Of a DNA stretch of 64,000 nt, positions 9,371 to 19,066 are shown piece after piece (within the stretch, counting starts at the first letter, position 1; the number at the start of each line of letters is the position of its first letter). A program made the position numbers and the translations under genes. The DNA is from JACCZX01 sp963824935 (lineage in GTDB: Bacteria; Pseudomonadota; Gammaproteobacteria; Burkholderiales; Burkholderiaceae_F). The notes under the pieces are model-generated. The model saw nothing but the letters and a program-made list of their open reading frames with translations, was not told the origin of the DNA and ran no database searches. The DNA lies in the NCBI GenBank assembly GCA_963824935.1, contig CAWGRF010000006.1, positions 1 to 64,000 of the forward strand. The letters are read 5' to 3'.

Positions 9371-12049
9371 CTATCTTCGCGCGACGGGCTTTCTCGAGCC
9401 GGCGCTGCGCACGGATTTAGCTGAGGTCTTGCGTGCGGCAGCGCTGCTGGTCTTGCGCGCAGGCTTGCCCTTTGCCGGAGACGATGGGCCCTCGGGCACT
9501 ACCGCCGTGCGGCCACGAGTCCTGGTCGGCTTATCAACGGGCACTGTTTCGACGGCACCGCCGTTAACGGTATTGCCGGTGCGTTTCGCCGCGGCGCCGG
9601 CTTTGACCGGCCGCGGCTCGAATTCGAATCCGGTGGTGCCGTCGGGTTTTCTCACTAAGAACGCCGAGAATTTTCGCCGCGTACGATTCGAAACGAATCC
9701 GCGCATAACGTCGGTGCGTCCCTCATTCAGCAGCTTCGCCATTTGCGTTGCGTCGATCGGCTGTTGCAAGATAACCTTGCCCGAGCGGAAATCGCAGCGC
9801 TTCTCGGCCCCGACACTGTTTTCGCACAGATACGACATCGGCTGCTCGAACACGCGGCCGCCGCACTTCGGGCACGGACCGATCGGTGTCGACTTCGAGA
9901 AGTCGATCGGGTCGGTACTCCCATCATCGTTGGTTTGTCCGAAATCGAATTCGATTTTCAGCTCAGGCGTGATCTTCAGCACCGCCGCGAACGGCCGCCC
10001 CATTTTGCTAATGAAGCCATTTAACGGACCAATCGTTCGATCGCGCAACAGTTGTTCGACTTCTTCGACTTCGAATGTCCGGCTGCCCGGATGTTTGGGC
10101 AGCGAAAACTCGCACTTGGTGCACGCATAGCGCCGGTAGTTCTCGACGATCTTGCCTTTGCAATTGGGGCACGGTGTTGCAAGCGTGGCCGGGTCGTCGA
10201 TCGGCACCGTATTCGATTGATAACTTTTCGCGCGGTCGACGACTTTCTTCGTCATACCCGCGATCTCTTTCATGAAACGGTCGCGCTTCAGCTGGCCGTG
10301 CTCCATCAGCGACAGCTTGTGCTCCCACTCTCCGGTCAGCTCCGGCGCGGTCAGCTCTTCGATATCCAGACCTTTGAGCAATGTGATCAGGTCGAACGCC
10401 TTGCGCGTCGGCCGCAGATCCTTGCCGTCGCGCACCATGTAGCGCTGATCGATCAGCCCTTCGATGATCGTCGAGCGCGTGGCGGGTGTGCCGAGCCCCT
10501 TGCCGGCCATCGCGGCGCGTAGGTCGTCGTCTTCGATCAGCTTGCCCGCGCCCTCCATCGCCGACAGCAACGTCGCCTCGGTGTAGCGCGCCGGTGGTCG
10601 CGTTGCCAGTGCGACCGATTGAACATCGGTGGCTCGAACACGCTCGCCCTGTTCGATCTTCGGCAGCGAACCCTGCTCCTGCATCGCCTCGCGTCCGTAG
10701 ATCGTGAGCCAGCCGGGCTCGACCAGGACCCTGCCTTCGGTCTTGAACGAATGGCCGGCGACTTCGGTAATGCGTGTCGTGACGAGATACTCGGCCGCCG
10801 GGAAGAAAATCGACAAGAATCGTTTGACGACCAAGTCATACAACTTCGCCTCGACCTCAGACAAATGCTTCGGCGTCTGCAGCGTCGGAATGATGGCAAA
10901 GTGGTCGGAGACCTTGGCGTTGTCGAACACGCGCTTGTTCGGCTTGACCCAACCCTGCTTGACGATCTTCCTGGCGAATTCTCGATATGGCGCGACGCCG
11001 CCCAATGCATCCATCGTTTTGCGCACGATGCCGACGTAGTCTTCGGGCAACGCGCGCGAATCAGTACGCGGATAGGTAAGCACCTTGTGCCGCTCGTATA
11101 GCGCCTGCGCGATCGACAGGGTCGTCTTGGCCGAAAAGCCGAACTTCGAGTTGGCCTCGCGCTGCAGCGATGTCAAGTCGAACAGCAAGGGCGCAAGCTG
11201 TGTGCTGGGCTTGGCTTCCTCGGTCGCGATGCCGGTCTTGCCACGGCACGCATCGGCGATCGCTGCAGCGCTTTTCGCGTCCCACAGCCGCTCGGCGCGC
11301 GCATCGGCGTCATCGGTCTTCTTGAACTTCGGATCGAACCACCGGCCTTCGTAGCTTCCCGCTTTCGCGTCGAACGTGGCGCGTACTTCCCAATAGTCGC
11401 GCGCGACGAACTTGCGAATCTTGTCCTCGCGCTCGACAACGATCGCCAGGGTCGGGGTCTGTACCCGGCCCACTGTTGTCAGATAGAAGCCGCCCTCCTT
11501 GCTGTTGAACGCTGTCATCGCGCGCGTGCCGTTGATACCGACCAGCCAGTCGGCCTCGGAGCGGCTGCGTGCGGCGTCGGCGAGAGGCATCATCTCGTCG
11601 TCGCTTCGCAATTGGTCGAACGCTTCGCGGATGGCCGCTGGCGTCATCGATTGCAACCAGAGACGGCGCACCGGCTGCCTGGCCTTCGCCGCTTGCACGA
11701 TGTAGCGGAAAATGAGTTCACCTTCGCGTCCGGCGTCGCAGGCATTGATCAGCAGGCCGATGTCCTTGCGTTTGATCAGCCGCATCAGCACCTTGAGCCG
11801 GGCTTCGCTCTTGGCAATCGGAGCCAGATCAAAATGCGGTGGAATCACCGGCAGGTGCGTGAAAGTCCATTTGCCGCGCTTGACGTCGTAAGCCTCCGGC
11901 GCGCGCAACTCGAGCAGATGGCCGACCGCCGAGGACAGCACATACTGGTCGCTCTCAAAGTGATCCTGATGCTTCGTGAAGCCTCCCAGCGCGCGTGCAA
12001 GGTCCGCGGCCACGGATGGCTTCTCGGCGATGATCAGTGTTTTAGACAT
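9371..12049 (-). CDS. topB: DNA topoisomerase III
   Basis: An 892-residue type IA topoisomerase that cuts and rejoins single DNA strands to unlink replication or recombination intermediates. The TOPRIM domain is at the N-terminus (LIIAEKPSVAADLARALGG; DAGREGELIF). The nucleophile tyrosine lies in LTYPRTDSR. The C-terminus carries two cysteine clusters (CPNCKGKIVENYRRYACTKC and CPKCGG...) and repeated topoisomerase C-terminal modules (MGRPFAAVLKI; NRTRRKFSAFLV), then a lysine/arginine/alanine-rich tail of about 80 residues that probably helps bind DNA. It is longer than E. coli TopB because of this extension. It follows smg and dprA, a conserved betaproteobacterial order. Confidence 0.96.
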   Translation of the reverse strand: MSKTLIIAEKPSVAADLARALGGFTKHQDHFESDQYVLSSAVGHLLELRAPEAYDVKRGKWTFTHLPVIPPHFDLAPIAKSEARLKVLMRLIKRKDIGLLINACDAGREGELIFRYIVQAAKARQPVRRLWLQSMTPAAIREAFDQLRSDDEMMPLADAARSRSEADWLVGINGTRAMTAFNSKEGGFYLTTVGRVQTPTLAIVVEREDKIRKFVARDYWEVRATFDAKAGSYEGRWFDPKFKKTDDADARAERLWDAKSAAAIADACRGKTGIATEEAKPSTQLAPLLFDLTSLQREANSKFGFSAKTTLSIAQALYERHKVLTYPRTDSRALPEDYVGIVRKTMDALGGVAPYREFARKIVKQGWVKPNKRVFDNAKVSDHFAIIPTLQTPKHLSEVEAKLYDLVVKRFLSIFFPAAEYLVTTRITEVAGHSFKTEGRVLVEPGWLTIYGREAMQEQGSLPKIEQGERVRATDVQSVALATRPPARYTEATLLSAMEGAGKLIEDDDLRAAMAGKGLGTPATRSTIIEGLIDQRYMVRDGKDLRPTRKAFDLITLLKGLDIEELTAPELTGEWEHKLSLMEHGQLKRDRFMKEIAGMTKKVVDRAKSYQSNTVPIDDPATLATPCPNCKGKIVENYRRYACTKCEFSLPKHPGSRTFEVEEVEQLLRDRTIGPLNGFISKMGRPFAAVLKITPELKIEFDFGQTNDDGSTDPIDFSKSTPIGPCPKCGGRVFEQPMSYLCENSVGAEKRCDFRSGKVILQQPIDATQMAKLLNEGRTDVMRGFVSNRTRRKFSAFLVRKPDGTTGFEFEPRPVKAGAAAKRTGNTVNGGAVETVPVDKPTRTRGRTAVVPEGPSSPAKGKPARKTSSAAARKTSAKSVRSAGSRKPVARR

Positions 12050-12071
12050 AAATCAATGAGAAGGAGAGCCC

Positions 12072-12104
12072 AAAAACAAGCGGCTCCCTAGCTTGTTCCT
12101 TTTT
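12072..12104 (-). terminator. Candidate rho-independent terminator between smg and topB
   Basis: AACAAGC at 12075-12081 pairs with GCTTGTT at 12091-12097 across a 9-base loop. The flanks are an A-tract on one side and a T-tract on the other, so the hairpin could end transcription on either strand. On the minus strand it would close the LysM-dprA-smg transcript before topB. The stem is only 7 bp and not GC-rich, so it may be leaky. Confidence 0.5.
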
Positions 12105-12235
12105 TCAGGATAACAACTAAATGAAAACGCAACGAAAGTGAGAGAAAGCGTTGCGGCTTTCGCGTGCGCCTGTACCGCGCGCAGACGCGTTCGCGCCAGA
12201 GGGAGCGCGCCTAGTTAACGTTCGCGGTTTGTAGC

Positions 12236-12694
12236 TTAGTGCTGCGCCCGACCGTCACTGGCGCCGAGCAGCTCTTCAAGGAGCAGCACGTCGATATCGG
12301 CCTGCTGACTCCACAGCACCATCAACACGATCACCTTCAGCATTTCGAGCGAGATCGGCGCCTCATCGGTGGCGAGCGCGCGCTCGATCACGATCTCACG
12401 TTGCGTGGGTGTCAGCTGTGCGGCTTGCTCAAGAAAGCTTAGAAATCCAATCGCTTCGACTCCGAGCTGTTCGACTTCGAGTGCCGCGTAGACGCGAAAG
12501 GCGCGCTCGCTCTCAGGGCCGAGCGCGATCGATTCCGACGTGACCAGTTGTAATCCAGACAGCCACACCAGTGCGTCGGAAATCTCTTCGTCGTTGAATC
12601 CCGCGTCGATTAGACGTTTCGACAGCGAGTCGGCGTCCGGGCATGCATGCAGCGCGCCGTAGTTTTCGTAGAGATAGACGAGTACGTCAAACAC
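12236..12694 (-). CDS. smg: DUF494 family protein Smg
   Basis: A 152-residue Smg homologue starting with GTG (MFDVLVYLYENY is the standard start of the family). The sequence is acidic and helical, with LIDAGFNDEEISDALVWL resembling the conserved core. Its molecular role is not settled; genetically it sits beside dprA in many proteobacteria, as here, where it lies 54 bases downstream of dprA. Confidence 0.92.
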   Translation of the reverse strand: MFDVLVYLYENYGALHACPDADSLSKRLIDAGFNDEEISDALVWLSGLQLVTSESIALGPESERAFRVYAALEVEQLGVEAIGFLSFLEQAAQLTPTQREIVIERALATDEAPISLEMLKVIVLMVLWSQQADIDVLLLEELLGASDGRAQH

Positions 12695-12748
12695 GTTCAG
12701 CTTCCAATCTATGCGACCTGTGCCGCGCTGTAAAGGGTCATAGTCGGA

Positions 12749-13849
12749 TTAACGCAACCTTTGGTATCGATTACCCGGTAGACGCTCAACATGTTGTGCC
12801 AGTTCTAGTTCAAGCAACGCGCCGACCAGTTCGCCCGGCTCGCGGCCGCTGCGCTCAACCAGATGATCGAGGTCGATCGGGTCATGCCCCAGAAGATGCA
12901 GCAGCTCGGCGTGCGCCGCGGGCTCGCCAGCGGGATCGGCAGCCGCGGCCGCGGTTCGCGGCGCCAGTCCAAGCTCTTCAAGTACGTCTTGCGCTGATTC
13001 GACCAGCTTGGCGCCGTCGCGTATCAGCCGGTGGCAGCCCTTCGTGAGCGGGGAATGGATCGATCCCGGAACAGCGAACACCTCACGCCCGAATTCGGCT
13101 GCCAGGCGCGCAGTGATCAACGAACCGGAACGTAGTGCGGCCTCGACCACCATCACCCCGCGCGTAATGCCAGCGATGATGCGGTTGCGGCGCGGGAAGT
13201 TGTGCGCGAGTGCCGGCGTGCCCAACGCGAACTCCGAAATCACAACGCCGCGCTTCCTTACCTCGGCCGTCAACGCCCGGTTGCTGCCCGGATAGATCAC
13301 ATCCACGCCGGTTCCGACGACTGCGATCGTCGAGGCATCATTGTCGGAGGCCAGCGCACCGCGGTGCGCTGCCGCATCGATGCCGACGGCGAGCCCGCTG
13401 GCAATGGTGACGCCTACATCGGCCAGCGCCCGCGCAAACGCATGCGCATTTTCGCTGCCTTGCCGGGTCGCGTTGCGACTGCCGACGATCGCGATCGATG
13501 GACGATTGAGCAGCTCCACCCTTCCCACAGCAAACAGCACCGGTGGCGGGTCTGCGGTCGTGAGCAACGCCTGCGGATACGTTGCATCGGCCAGCGTGAT
13601 CAACGAATGACTGGCGGAGGCGGCTAGCCAACGCTCGGTGGCGTCGATGATCGCTTGCGTTTCAGCGCTCGCGGGTTGCAACAGCACGCGGGCGAGCGGC
13701 TCGGGTACCGAGCGCAGCAACGCCGCGCTTCCCGCGCTGAAAATGGTATCGGGCAGACCGAACGTCGAAAGAAGCTGGCGTGCAGTGCGCGGTCCTAGAC
13801 CGGGCGTCGCGATCAGGCGCAGCCAGGCGGCACGCTCGGCCGCCTGCAT
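12749..13849 (-). CDS. dprA: DNA-processing protein DprA
   Basis: A 366-residue protein that loads RecA on incoming single-stranded DNA during natural transformation. An N-terminal helix-hairpin-helix-like part (LIATPGLGPRTARQLLSTFG) is followed by the Rossmann fold with VGSRNATRQG, GLAVGIDAAAHRGAL, VGTGVDVIYPGSN and FPRRNRIIAG. A C-terminal winged helix (LLHLLGHDPIDLDHLVERSG) completes the common DprA architecture. It lies downstream of the LysM gene and upstream of smg on the same strand. Its presence does not by itself show competence, since most bacteria keep dprA. Confidence 0.95.
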   Translation of the reverse strand: MQAAERAAWLRLIATPGLGPRTARQLLSTFGLPDTIFSAGSAALLRSVPEPLARVLLQPASAETQAIIDATERWLAASASHSLITLADATYPQALLTTADPPPVLFAVGRVELLNRPSIAIVGSRNATRQGSENAHAFARALADVGVTIASGLAVGIDAAAHRGALASDNDASTIAVVGTGVDVIYPGSNRALTAEVRKRGVVISEFALGTPALAHNFPRRNRIIAGITRGVMVVEAALRSGSLITARLAAEFGREVFAVPGSIHSPLTKGCHRLIRDGAKLVESAQDVLEELGLAPRTAAAAADPAGEPAAHAELLHLLGHDPIDLDHLVERSGREPGELVGALLELELAQHVERLPGNRYQRLR

Positions 13850-13885
13850 GCTGCTAATTGAGTACTACTCGAGCGCAGTGAAGGC

Positions 13886-15184
13886 TCAACGCCCGTAGCC
13901 GGAACGTGCCGGCTGAGAGGGCGCCGGATTGGCGCTTGTCGCGGGTTCAGCTGGCGACCCCGAAGTGCGGGCTGACGATTCGAACCCCGGCGCCTCGCTG
14001 ACGTTTGTGTCGCGCGCGGCCGGCAGCGTCAGATCCAGAGAATCGCTCGGATTCGATGCGCGATCACCCACCTCAACCGGGCGCGAACCGCGTTGAATCA
14101 GCGCATACGAGATGCCCGGAAAAGTGCGGAACACGAACGCAAGTCCGATCTGCTCGTCAGGCAACTTGATGAATTCGCGCCTGGCAGCGGTGCGATCCAG
14201 CTTTGTCTCACCGGTACGGTATAGCTGCAGCACGTCGCCGAGGGAAAGGCCTTCCTCGGTGCCGCGGCTCAAGGTAATGATCTGCGCGCCGCCGGCGTAG
14301 CGCACGCCGTCATAAATCGCGATCACGCGCGCATCGATCGCCGCAGTCGGACGCTTCGGCACGTACGCCACCAGCTCCTCGCGTTCGACGGGCAGCAAAC
14401 GATCGCCGATGCCGATTTCCTGCTTGCTCGACTCGATTCGCATCTTCGCGATCTCGCCGCCGCTGACCTTGTTGGCGGTGCCGAGGTAGAACGCTTCGTA
14501 CGCGATCGGATTCTTGCGTATCTTGTCGTCCGGGTCGAAAAGGGGGCGCAGCGGACGGTATACGTTGTAGTTCAGAATCGAATCATCCTGAATTCCGCGC
14601 GCATAGGCGTCGTCGCCGCGGCCGACAAACACGCGGCCTTCCTGCGTGGCGACGATGCGCGGCGAGTCGGCCAAGCCATTGGCATCCAGCACCAACGGCT
14701 GCGACAAGAACGGCGCAATCAGATTAGTCGGAATCGCCGAGATGGCGGCCCGCTCGGTGGTCACGTCGCGGATGCGTGGCTCGAGCCGGCCAAGGCCAGG
14801 CTCGCCCTCGGCGAGCTGCAATCGGGCGCGGTCGCCGTCTTTGACCAGGACCAGCGTTTGACCGGGATAGATCAGGTGCGGGTTCTTGATCTGCGTCTTG
14901 TTCATGCCCCACAGCTCGGGCCAGCGCCACGGACTGGTCAGATACATACTGGATAGGGCCCAGAGCGTGTCACCGCTCTTCACCGTGTAGCGCTCAGGGG
15001 CGTTCGGAGCCAGCGCCGACAGCGGCACGCCCGCCTGCGCCACCTGATCGGCGGTACTGCGCTGCTGGGGCGTTATCGGTAGGCGCGACGCGGGGGTCGA
15101 ATCCTGCGCCGCGGCGCTGCCAGCTATCAGCGAGGATATGGCAAGTATCGCGGCCGAAACAACGCCCGATTTAGTGTTGGTCAT
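13886..15184 (-). CDS. LysM peptidoglycan-binding domain protein
   Basis: A 432-residue exported protein. A signal peptide (AAILAISSLIAGSAAAQ) precedes a LysM domain at about residues 64-116 (YTVKSGDTLWALSSMYL ... KNPHLIYPGQTLVLV). The rest is a long domain shared by betaproteobacterial LysM proteins encoded next to dprA, of unknown function. The tail is rich in Ser, Pro and Ala. A good ribosome binding site (AGGAG) precedes ATG 15184. It is divergent from def, the usual order in Burkholderiales. Confidence 0.88.
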   Translation of the reverse strand: MTNTKSGVVSAAILAISSLIAGSAAAQDSTPASRLPITPQQRSTADQVAQAGVPLSALAPNAPERYTVKSGDTLWALSSMYLTSPWRWPELWGMNKTQIKNPHLIYPGQTLVLVKDGDRARLQLAEGEPGLGRLEPRIRDVTTERAAISAIPTNLIAPFLSQPLVLDANGLADSPRIVATQEGRVFVGRGDDAYARGIQDDSILNYNVYRPLRPLFDPDDKIRKNPIAYEAFYLGTANKVSGGEIAKMRIESSKQEIGIGDRLLPVEREELVAYVPKRPTAAIDARVIAIYDGVRYAGGAQIITLSRGTEEGLSLGDVLQLYRTGETKLDRTAARREFIKLPDEQIGLAFVFRTFPGISYALIQRGSRPVEVGDRASNPSDSLDLTLPAARDTNVSEAPGFESSARTSGSPAEPATSANPAPSQPARSGYGR

Positions 15185-15535
15185 GCAAGCTCCTGGTCAC
15201 GCTCATTGATCACACCCGCGGCGGTCCGACTGACGATGACAGCGCCCAATGCTTCGCCTTGAACTTTTTTGGAGGGCGCAGATATCTAATGACGGGCCGC
15301 AAATTTTGACCGTAATGTATTGATATAGCAACGGATCCTTTGAGCCTTCGATCCCGACTAGGCGCGATGCCATAGGTCGTAATCGCGGCTGCATGTCACC
15401 CGAACGTCGCGCAAGTTTGGCTTAGTCGGCATGCGTTTGGTGCTTGAAAAGCACGCAAAGATCGGGCATTTAAGGCCGATTGAAAGTCATCGGCATGCCG
15501 TCGGCCGAGAAATTCGGTCGTTTTTGGAGAGATAG
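15185..15535. other. Intergenic region between divergent LysM gene and def
   Basis: 351 bases with no convincing gene. It must hold the promoters for the leftward LysM-dprA-smg block and the rightward def gene. TTGAAA at 15444-15449 with CATTTA 17 bases later is a weak candidate for def. GGAGA just before GTG 15536 is the def ribosome binding site. Confidence 0.5.
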
Positions 15536-16042
15536 GTGGCTTTGCTTAACATCCTCGAGTACCCCGATCCGCGGCTGAAAACCGTGGCGCGGCCGGTGAC
15601 TCGCTTCGATGATCGACTGCGCCGTCTGATCGACGATATGGCGCGCACGATGTACGCGGCGCCTGGCGTGGGCCTCGCGGCTACCCAGGTCGATGTGCAT
15701 GAAAGGCTGGTCGTCATAGACATCTCTGAGACCAAGGATCAACTGCACGTGTTGATCAATCCAGAAATAACGTGGGCCTCGGAAGAGCAGGTCGAGTGTG
15801 AAGAGGGCTGTTTGTCGGTGCCCGGCGTATACGACGCGGTAACGCGGCCGGCCAAGGTGCGGATACGCGCGCAAAACGCCGACGGCACGCCGTTCGAGCT
15901 CGAGTGTGAGGGGTTGCTCGCGGTATGCGTGCAGCATGAAATGGATCATTTGCTCGGCAAAGTCTTCGTCGAGTACTTGTCTGCGTTAAAGCAGGACCGC
16001 ATCAAGACGCGGCTCAAGAAGCGCAAGGCCAAGGCCGCCTGA
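15536..16042 (+). CDS. def: Peptide deformylase
   Basis: A 168-residue iron/zinc hydrolase that removes the N-formyl group from new proteins. All three family motifs are intact: GVGLAATQ, EGCLSVPG and QHEMDH, giving the Cys-His-His metal ligands and catalytic glutamate. It starts with GTG 15536 behind a GGAGA site. Normally fmt follows directly; here a two-component pair lies between them. Confidence 0.97.
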   Translation: MALLNILEYPDPRLKTVARPVTRFDDRLRRLIDDMARTMYAAPGVGLAATQVDVHERLVVIDISETKDQLHVLINPEITWASEEQVECEEGCLSVPGVYDAVTRPAKVRIRAQNADGTPFELECEGLLAVCVQHEMDHLLGKVFVEYLSALKQDRIKTRLKKRKAKAA

Positions 16043-16151
16043 CCGTCGATTGGCGCCGCTTTTCCGACGCTTCATCGCCCTTCTCGGCGCGCAGGCCCGC
16101 GGCAACGGCTACATTGGCAATCTTGCTTAGTCGCTTGATCGTGAACGCTTC

Positions 16152-17273
16152 ATGTTGAGCACGGCAGACGTGCGCCAGTCATGGCGCAGTTGGTGGTCAT
16201 TTTCGATGCGGCCGGCGGGTCCCGCCTGGCTGCAAATTATCTGGACGATCATCTTCAACACGGCGATTGCCGTCGTGCTGACATTGATCGCCTTGGGCTT
16301 CGCCAGCCGCGCCGATCCGCTGCGTTTTCTGATGTGGAACTTCGTGATCGCGCAGTCGATCGGGCTGACCATTCACGCGTTGTTCGAGGTCGGCTGCCGT
16401 CTTCTGGGGCACGATCGCATCGAAGCGTTCTCGATGCGCGCGAGAGTGATCTTCTTCGCGGGCATCCCTATCGTCGGCTGCTTGATTGGTTATTGGATTG
16501 GCTTTACCTTGCTCGGCGTCGATGTCGGCCGCATCGTTCAGGGCGCACCGCGCATCGTGATTGCGATCGTCACCATATCGATCGTTTTCTCGACCCTGTG
16601 GTATCGCTACCTGAGCGGCAAGGCGCGGCTTACGCGCGCCGAGGCCGATCGCGAGCGCGAACGCGCCAGGGCAGTCGAGTTAGAGCGCCAGGCCATCGAT
16701 GCTCAGTTGCGTTCGTTGCAGGCGCAAATTGAGCCGCACTTTCTGTTCAACACGCTGGCGAACGTCGTGAGCTTGATCGATACGGCGCCGGACAAGGCGC
16801 GGCAGATGCTCGAGCGCTTGATCGACTTGCTGCGCGCCTCGCTCGCCGCCAGTCGCAGCGAACGCACAACCTTGGGCCAGGAGGCCGCATTGATTGCTGC
16901 GTATCTCGATATTCTGCGCATCCGAATGGGAGAGCGGCTTTCATACCGGATCGACGTGCCGCCCGATCTGATGGATGCGGCCATTCCGCCCTTGTCGTTG
17001 CAGCCGCTGGTGGAAAATTCGATCAAACACGGCCTCGAGCCGAAGCTCGAGGGCGGCAGCGTGCGCTTGATCGCGCGCAGCGCCAACGGCGCGCTGCAAC
17101 TGGATGTGGAGGACGACGGGCTGGGCTTTTCGTCGCCCGCGGGTGGCGGCGTCGGACTGGCAAATCTGCGCGATCGCATGGCCTCGCTGTACGGTGAGAA
17201 AGCGCGGCTGGTGGTTGAAGAACTGGCGCGCGGCACGCGCGTCAGATTGACGATTCCGCTCGTGTCTGGTTGA
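16152..17273 (+). CDS. LytS/AlgZ-type sensor histidine kinase
   Basis: A 373-residue inner-membrane kinase. Four hydrophobic segments lie at about residues 28-50, 60-82, 98-122 and 133-152. After a short coiled linker comes the His_kinase domain with the phospho-accepting His196 in EPHFLFNTL, then an ATPase domain with LVENSIKHGL and DDGLGF. No extracytoplasmic sensing domain is visible, so the membrane bundle is probably the sensor. It is followed 10 bases later by a LytTR response regulator, its obvious partner. Confidence 0.9.
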   Translation: MLSTADVRQSWRSWWSFSMRPAGPAWLQIIWTIIFNTAIAVVLTLIALGFASRADPLRFLMWNFVIAQSIGLTIHALFEVGCRLLGHDRIEAFSMRARVIFFAGIPIVGCLIGYWIGFTLLGVDVGRIVQGAPRIVIAIVTISIVFSTLWYRYLSGKARLTRAEADRERERARAVELERQAIDAQLRSLQAQIEPHFLFNTLANVVSLIDTAPDKARQMLERLIDLLRASLAASRSERTTLGQEAALIAAYLDILRIRMGERLSYRIDVPPDLMDAAIPPLSLQPLVENSIKHGLEPKLEGGSVRLIARSANGALQLDVEDDGLGFSSPAGGGVGLANLRDRMASLYGEKARLVVEELARGTRVRLTIPLVSG

Positions 17274-17283
17274 GCACGCACGC

Positions 17284-18051
17284 ATGAAAGCGATCATCGC
17301 GGACGACGAGATCAATTTGGCGCAGTACCTGCGCGACAAGCTGACAAAGCTCTGGCCCGAGCTGCAGATCGTTGCGATCGTCGATAGCGGCACAGCAGCG
17401 GCTGCTGCGATCGCCGAGCATGCGCCCGACATCGCGTTCCTCGACATCCGCATGCCCGGCGCGACCGGACTGCAAGTGGCGGAAAAGCTCACAAGCAACA
17501 CCAAGGTCGTGTTTGTCACCGCCTACGACCAGTACGCCGTCGATGCATTCGAACGCGACGCAGTCGACTATCTGCTCAAGCCGGTAACCGATGAGCGACT
17601 CGGCCGCACGATCGAAAAGTTGCGCGAGCGCAGGTCGCCGACGCCGGACCTCACGCCACTGTTCGCGCAGCTATCGCAGCATCTGGCAGCGAACAACGCA
17701 CGCCACCTGCGCTGGATCCGCGCCAGCAGGCGCTCAGCCGACGGCGAAATCACGCAGCAGATTCCGGTCGCCGACGTCCTGTATTTCCAAGCTGACGATA
17801 AATACACCTGCGTGTTCGCGCGCGACGGTGCAGCCATAGGCGAATGGTTAATCCGCGTTCCTTTGGCGGAACTCGGTGAACAGCTGAACCCGGCAGACTT
17901 CGCGCAGATTCACCGCTCGGTGATCGTCAACTTGAATGCAGTGGCGGCCACGCGTCGCGATTTGTCCGGCAAGCTATACGTCAGGGTGCGCGATGCCGCG
18001 CGCGAGCTGCCGGTGGCGCGCCAATACGTGCACTTGTTTCGGCAGATGTAA
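17284..18051 (+). CDS. LytTR-family response regulator (AlgR-like)
   Basis: A 255-residue regulator. The receiver domain has acidic residues in IIADDE, phospho-accepting Asp54 in FLDIRMPGA, and the conserved lysine in LLKPVTDERL. The C-terminal LytTR DNA-binding domain runs from about residue 140 (IPVADVLYFQADDKYTCVF; FAQIHRSVIVNLNAV). Such regulators bind direct repeats and control envelope, polysaccharide or pilus genes. Targets here are unknown. It is paired with the upstream kinase and placed directly before fmt. Confidence 0.92.
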   Translation: MKAIIADDEINLAQYLRDKLTKLWPELQIVAIVDSGTAAAAAIAEHAPDIAFLDIRMPGATGLQVAEKLTSNTKVVFVTAYDQYAVDAFERDAVDYLLKPVTDERLGRTIEKLRERRSPTPDLTPLFAQLSQHLAANNARHLRWIRASRRSADGEITQQIPVADVLYFQADDKYTCVFARDGAAIGEWLIRVPLAELGEQLNPADFAQIHRSVIVNLNAVAATRRDLSGKLYVRVRDAARELPVARQYVHLFRQM

Positions 18052-18071
18052 CCAGTTTCCTACAATCGGGC

Positions 18072-19066
18072 ATGCGAATCGTCTTTGCCGGCACGCCGGA
18101 TTTCGCGGCGGTCGCGCTGGACGCCATTATCAGTGCCGCTCCGAGCGCCGGTTGGACGGTGCCGCTGGTGTTGACGCAACCGGATCGGCCCGCAGGCCGC
18201 GGCTTGAAGCTGGTGGGAAGCCCGGTCAAGCAGCTTGCCGTGGCAAACGGCATCGAAGTTGACACCCCGTATTCGCTGCGAAAAGGAGATGCGGCGGCAG
18301 CGGCGCAGGCTCGCCTGCACGCCGTGGCCCCCGACGTACTGGTCGTCGCCGCTTATGGATTGATCCTGCCGCCCGCGATACTCGCTATCCCACGCGGGTT
18401 GCGCGATGGATGGCAGCCGAAGCTGTCTGCCCTGAACATTCATGCGTCGCTGTTACCACGCTGGCGCGGCGCGGCGCCGGTCGCGCGAGCGATCGAGGCG
18501 GGCGATACCGAGACCGGCATCACGATCATGCAGATGGACGCCGAGCTCGATACCGGTCCGATGCTGACAGCCGAAAAAATCGCGATCGCGCACGACGATA
18601 CGACTGCAACATTGACGGCCAAGCTTGCGCGCCTCGGCGCACGCATGATCGTCGAGGCGCTCCGCAACGCCGAGCGATTGATCGCGTCACCCCAGCCCGC
18701 CGGCGCTACTTACGCAGCCAAGTTGAACAAGTCGGAGGCGTGGCTTGACTGGTCGGCTTCCGCGGCCGAACTGGAGCGCAAGGTGCGCGCTTTCAATCCT
18801 TTTCCGATCGCATCGAGCACGCTCAATGGCACAACGATCAGGCTATGGCGCGCACAGGCGGTCGGTGAGCAGGGGCAACGAAGCCCGATGCGATCGGACT
18901 GGTGCGCGCAGCCGATTCATCCGGCGTGCGCGTTGTTTGCGGCGCCGGCGAATTGCTCGTGACAGAGCTGCAGCGCGCAGGCGGCAAGCGAGTCACGGCG
19001 CGGGAGTTTGTCGCCGGATTTCCGATGCAGCCCGGCGACCGGTTCGTTAGGCCCTCAGCTGCGTGA
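18072..19066 (+). CDS. fmt: Methionyl-tRNA formyltransferase, frameshifted near the end
   Basis: Adds formyl to initiator Met-tRNA. The N-terminus MRIVFAGTPDFAAVAL, the folate and catalytic segment NIHASLLPRWRGAAP, and GITIMQMDAELDTGPML are all present. The frame breaks at the G-run 18872-18875: adding one G restores GATKPDAIGLVRAAD and the C-terminal domain through TELQRAGGKRVTAREF to TGA 19064-19066. As sequenced, the protein would stop at 18962. The restored stop overlaps the rsmB GTG, as in related genomes, which argues that the break is a sequence error. Confidence 0.93.

Noticed and set aside
15470..15949. Long minus-strand open frame across def
   Set aside because: It is the mirror of the intact deformylase gene, has no ribosome site or recognisable family, and def shows all its motifs.
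18061..18066. TACAAT just before the fmt ATG as a promoter for a leaderless transcript
   Set aside because: The nearest -35-like TTGTTT is 21 bases away, and fmt lies 20 bases behind the LytTR gene, so read-through is simpler.
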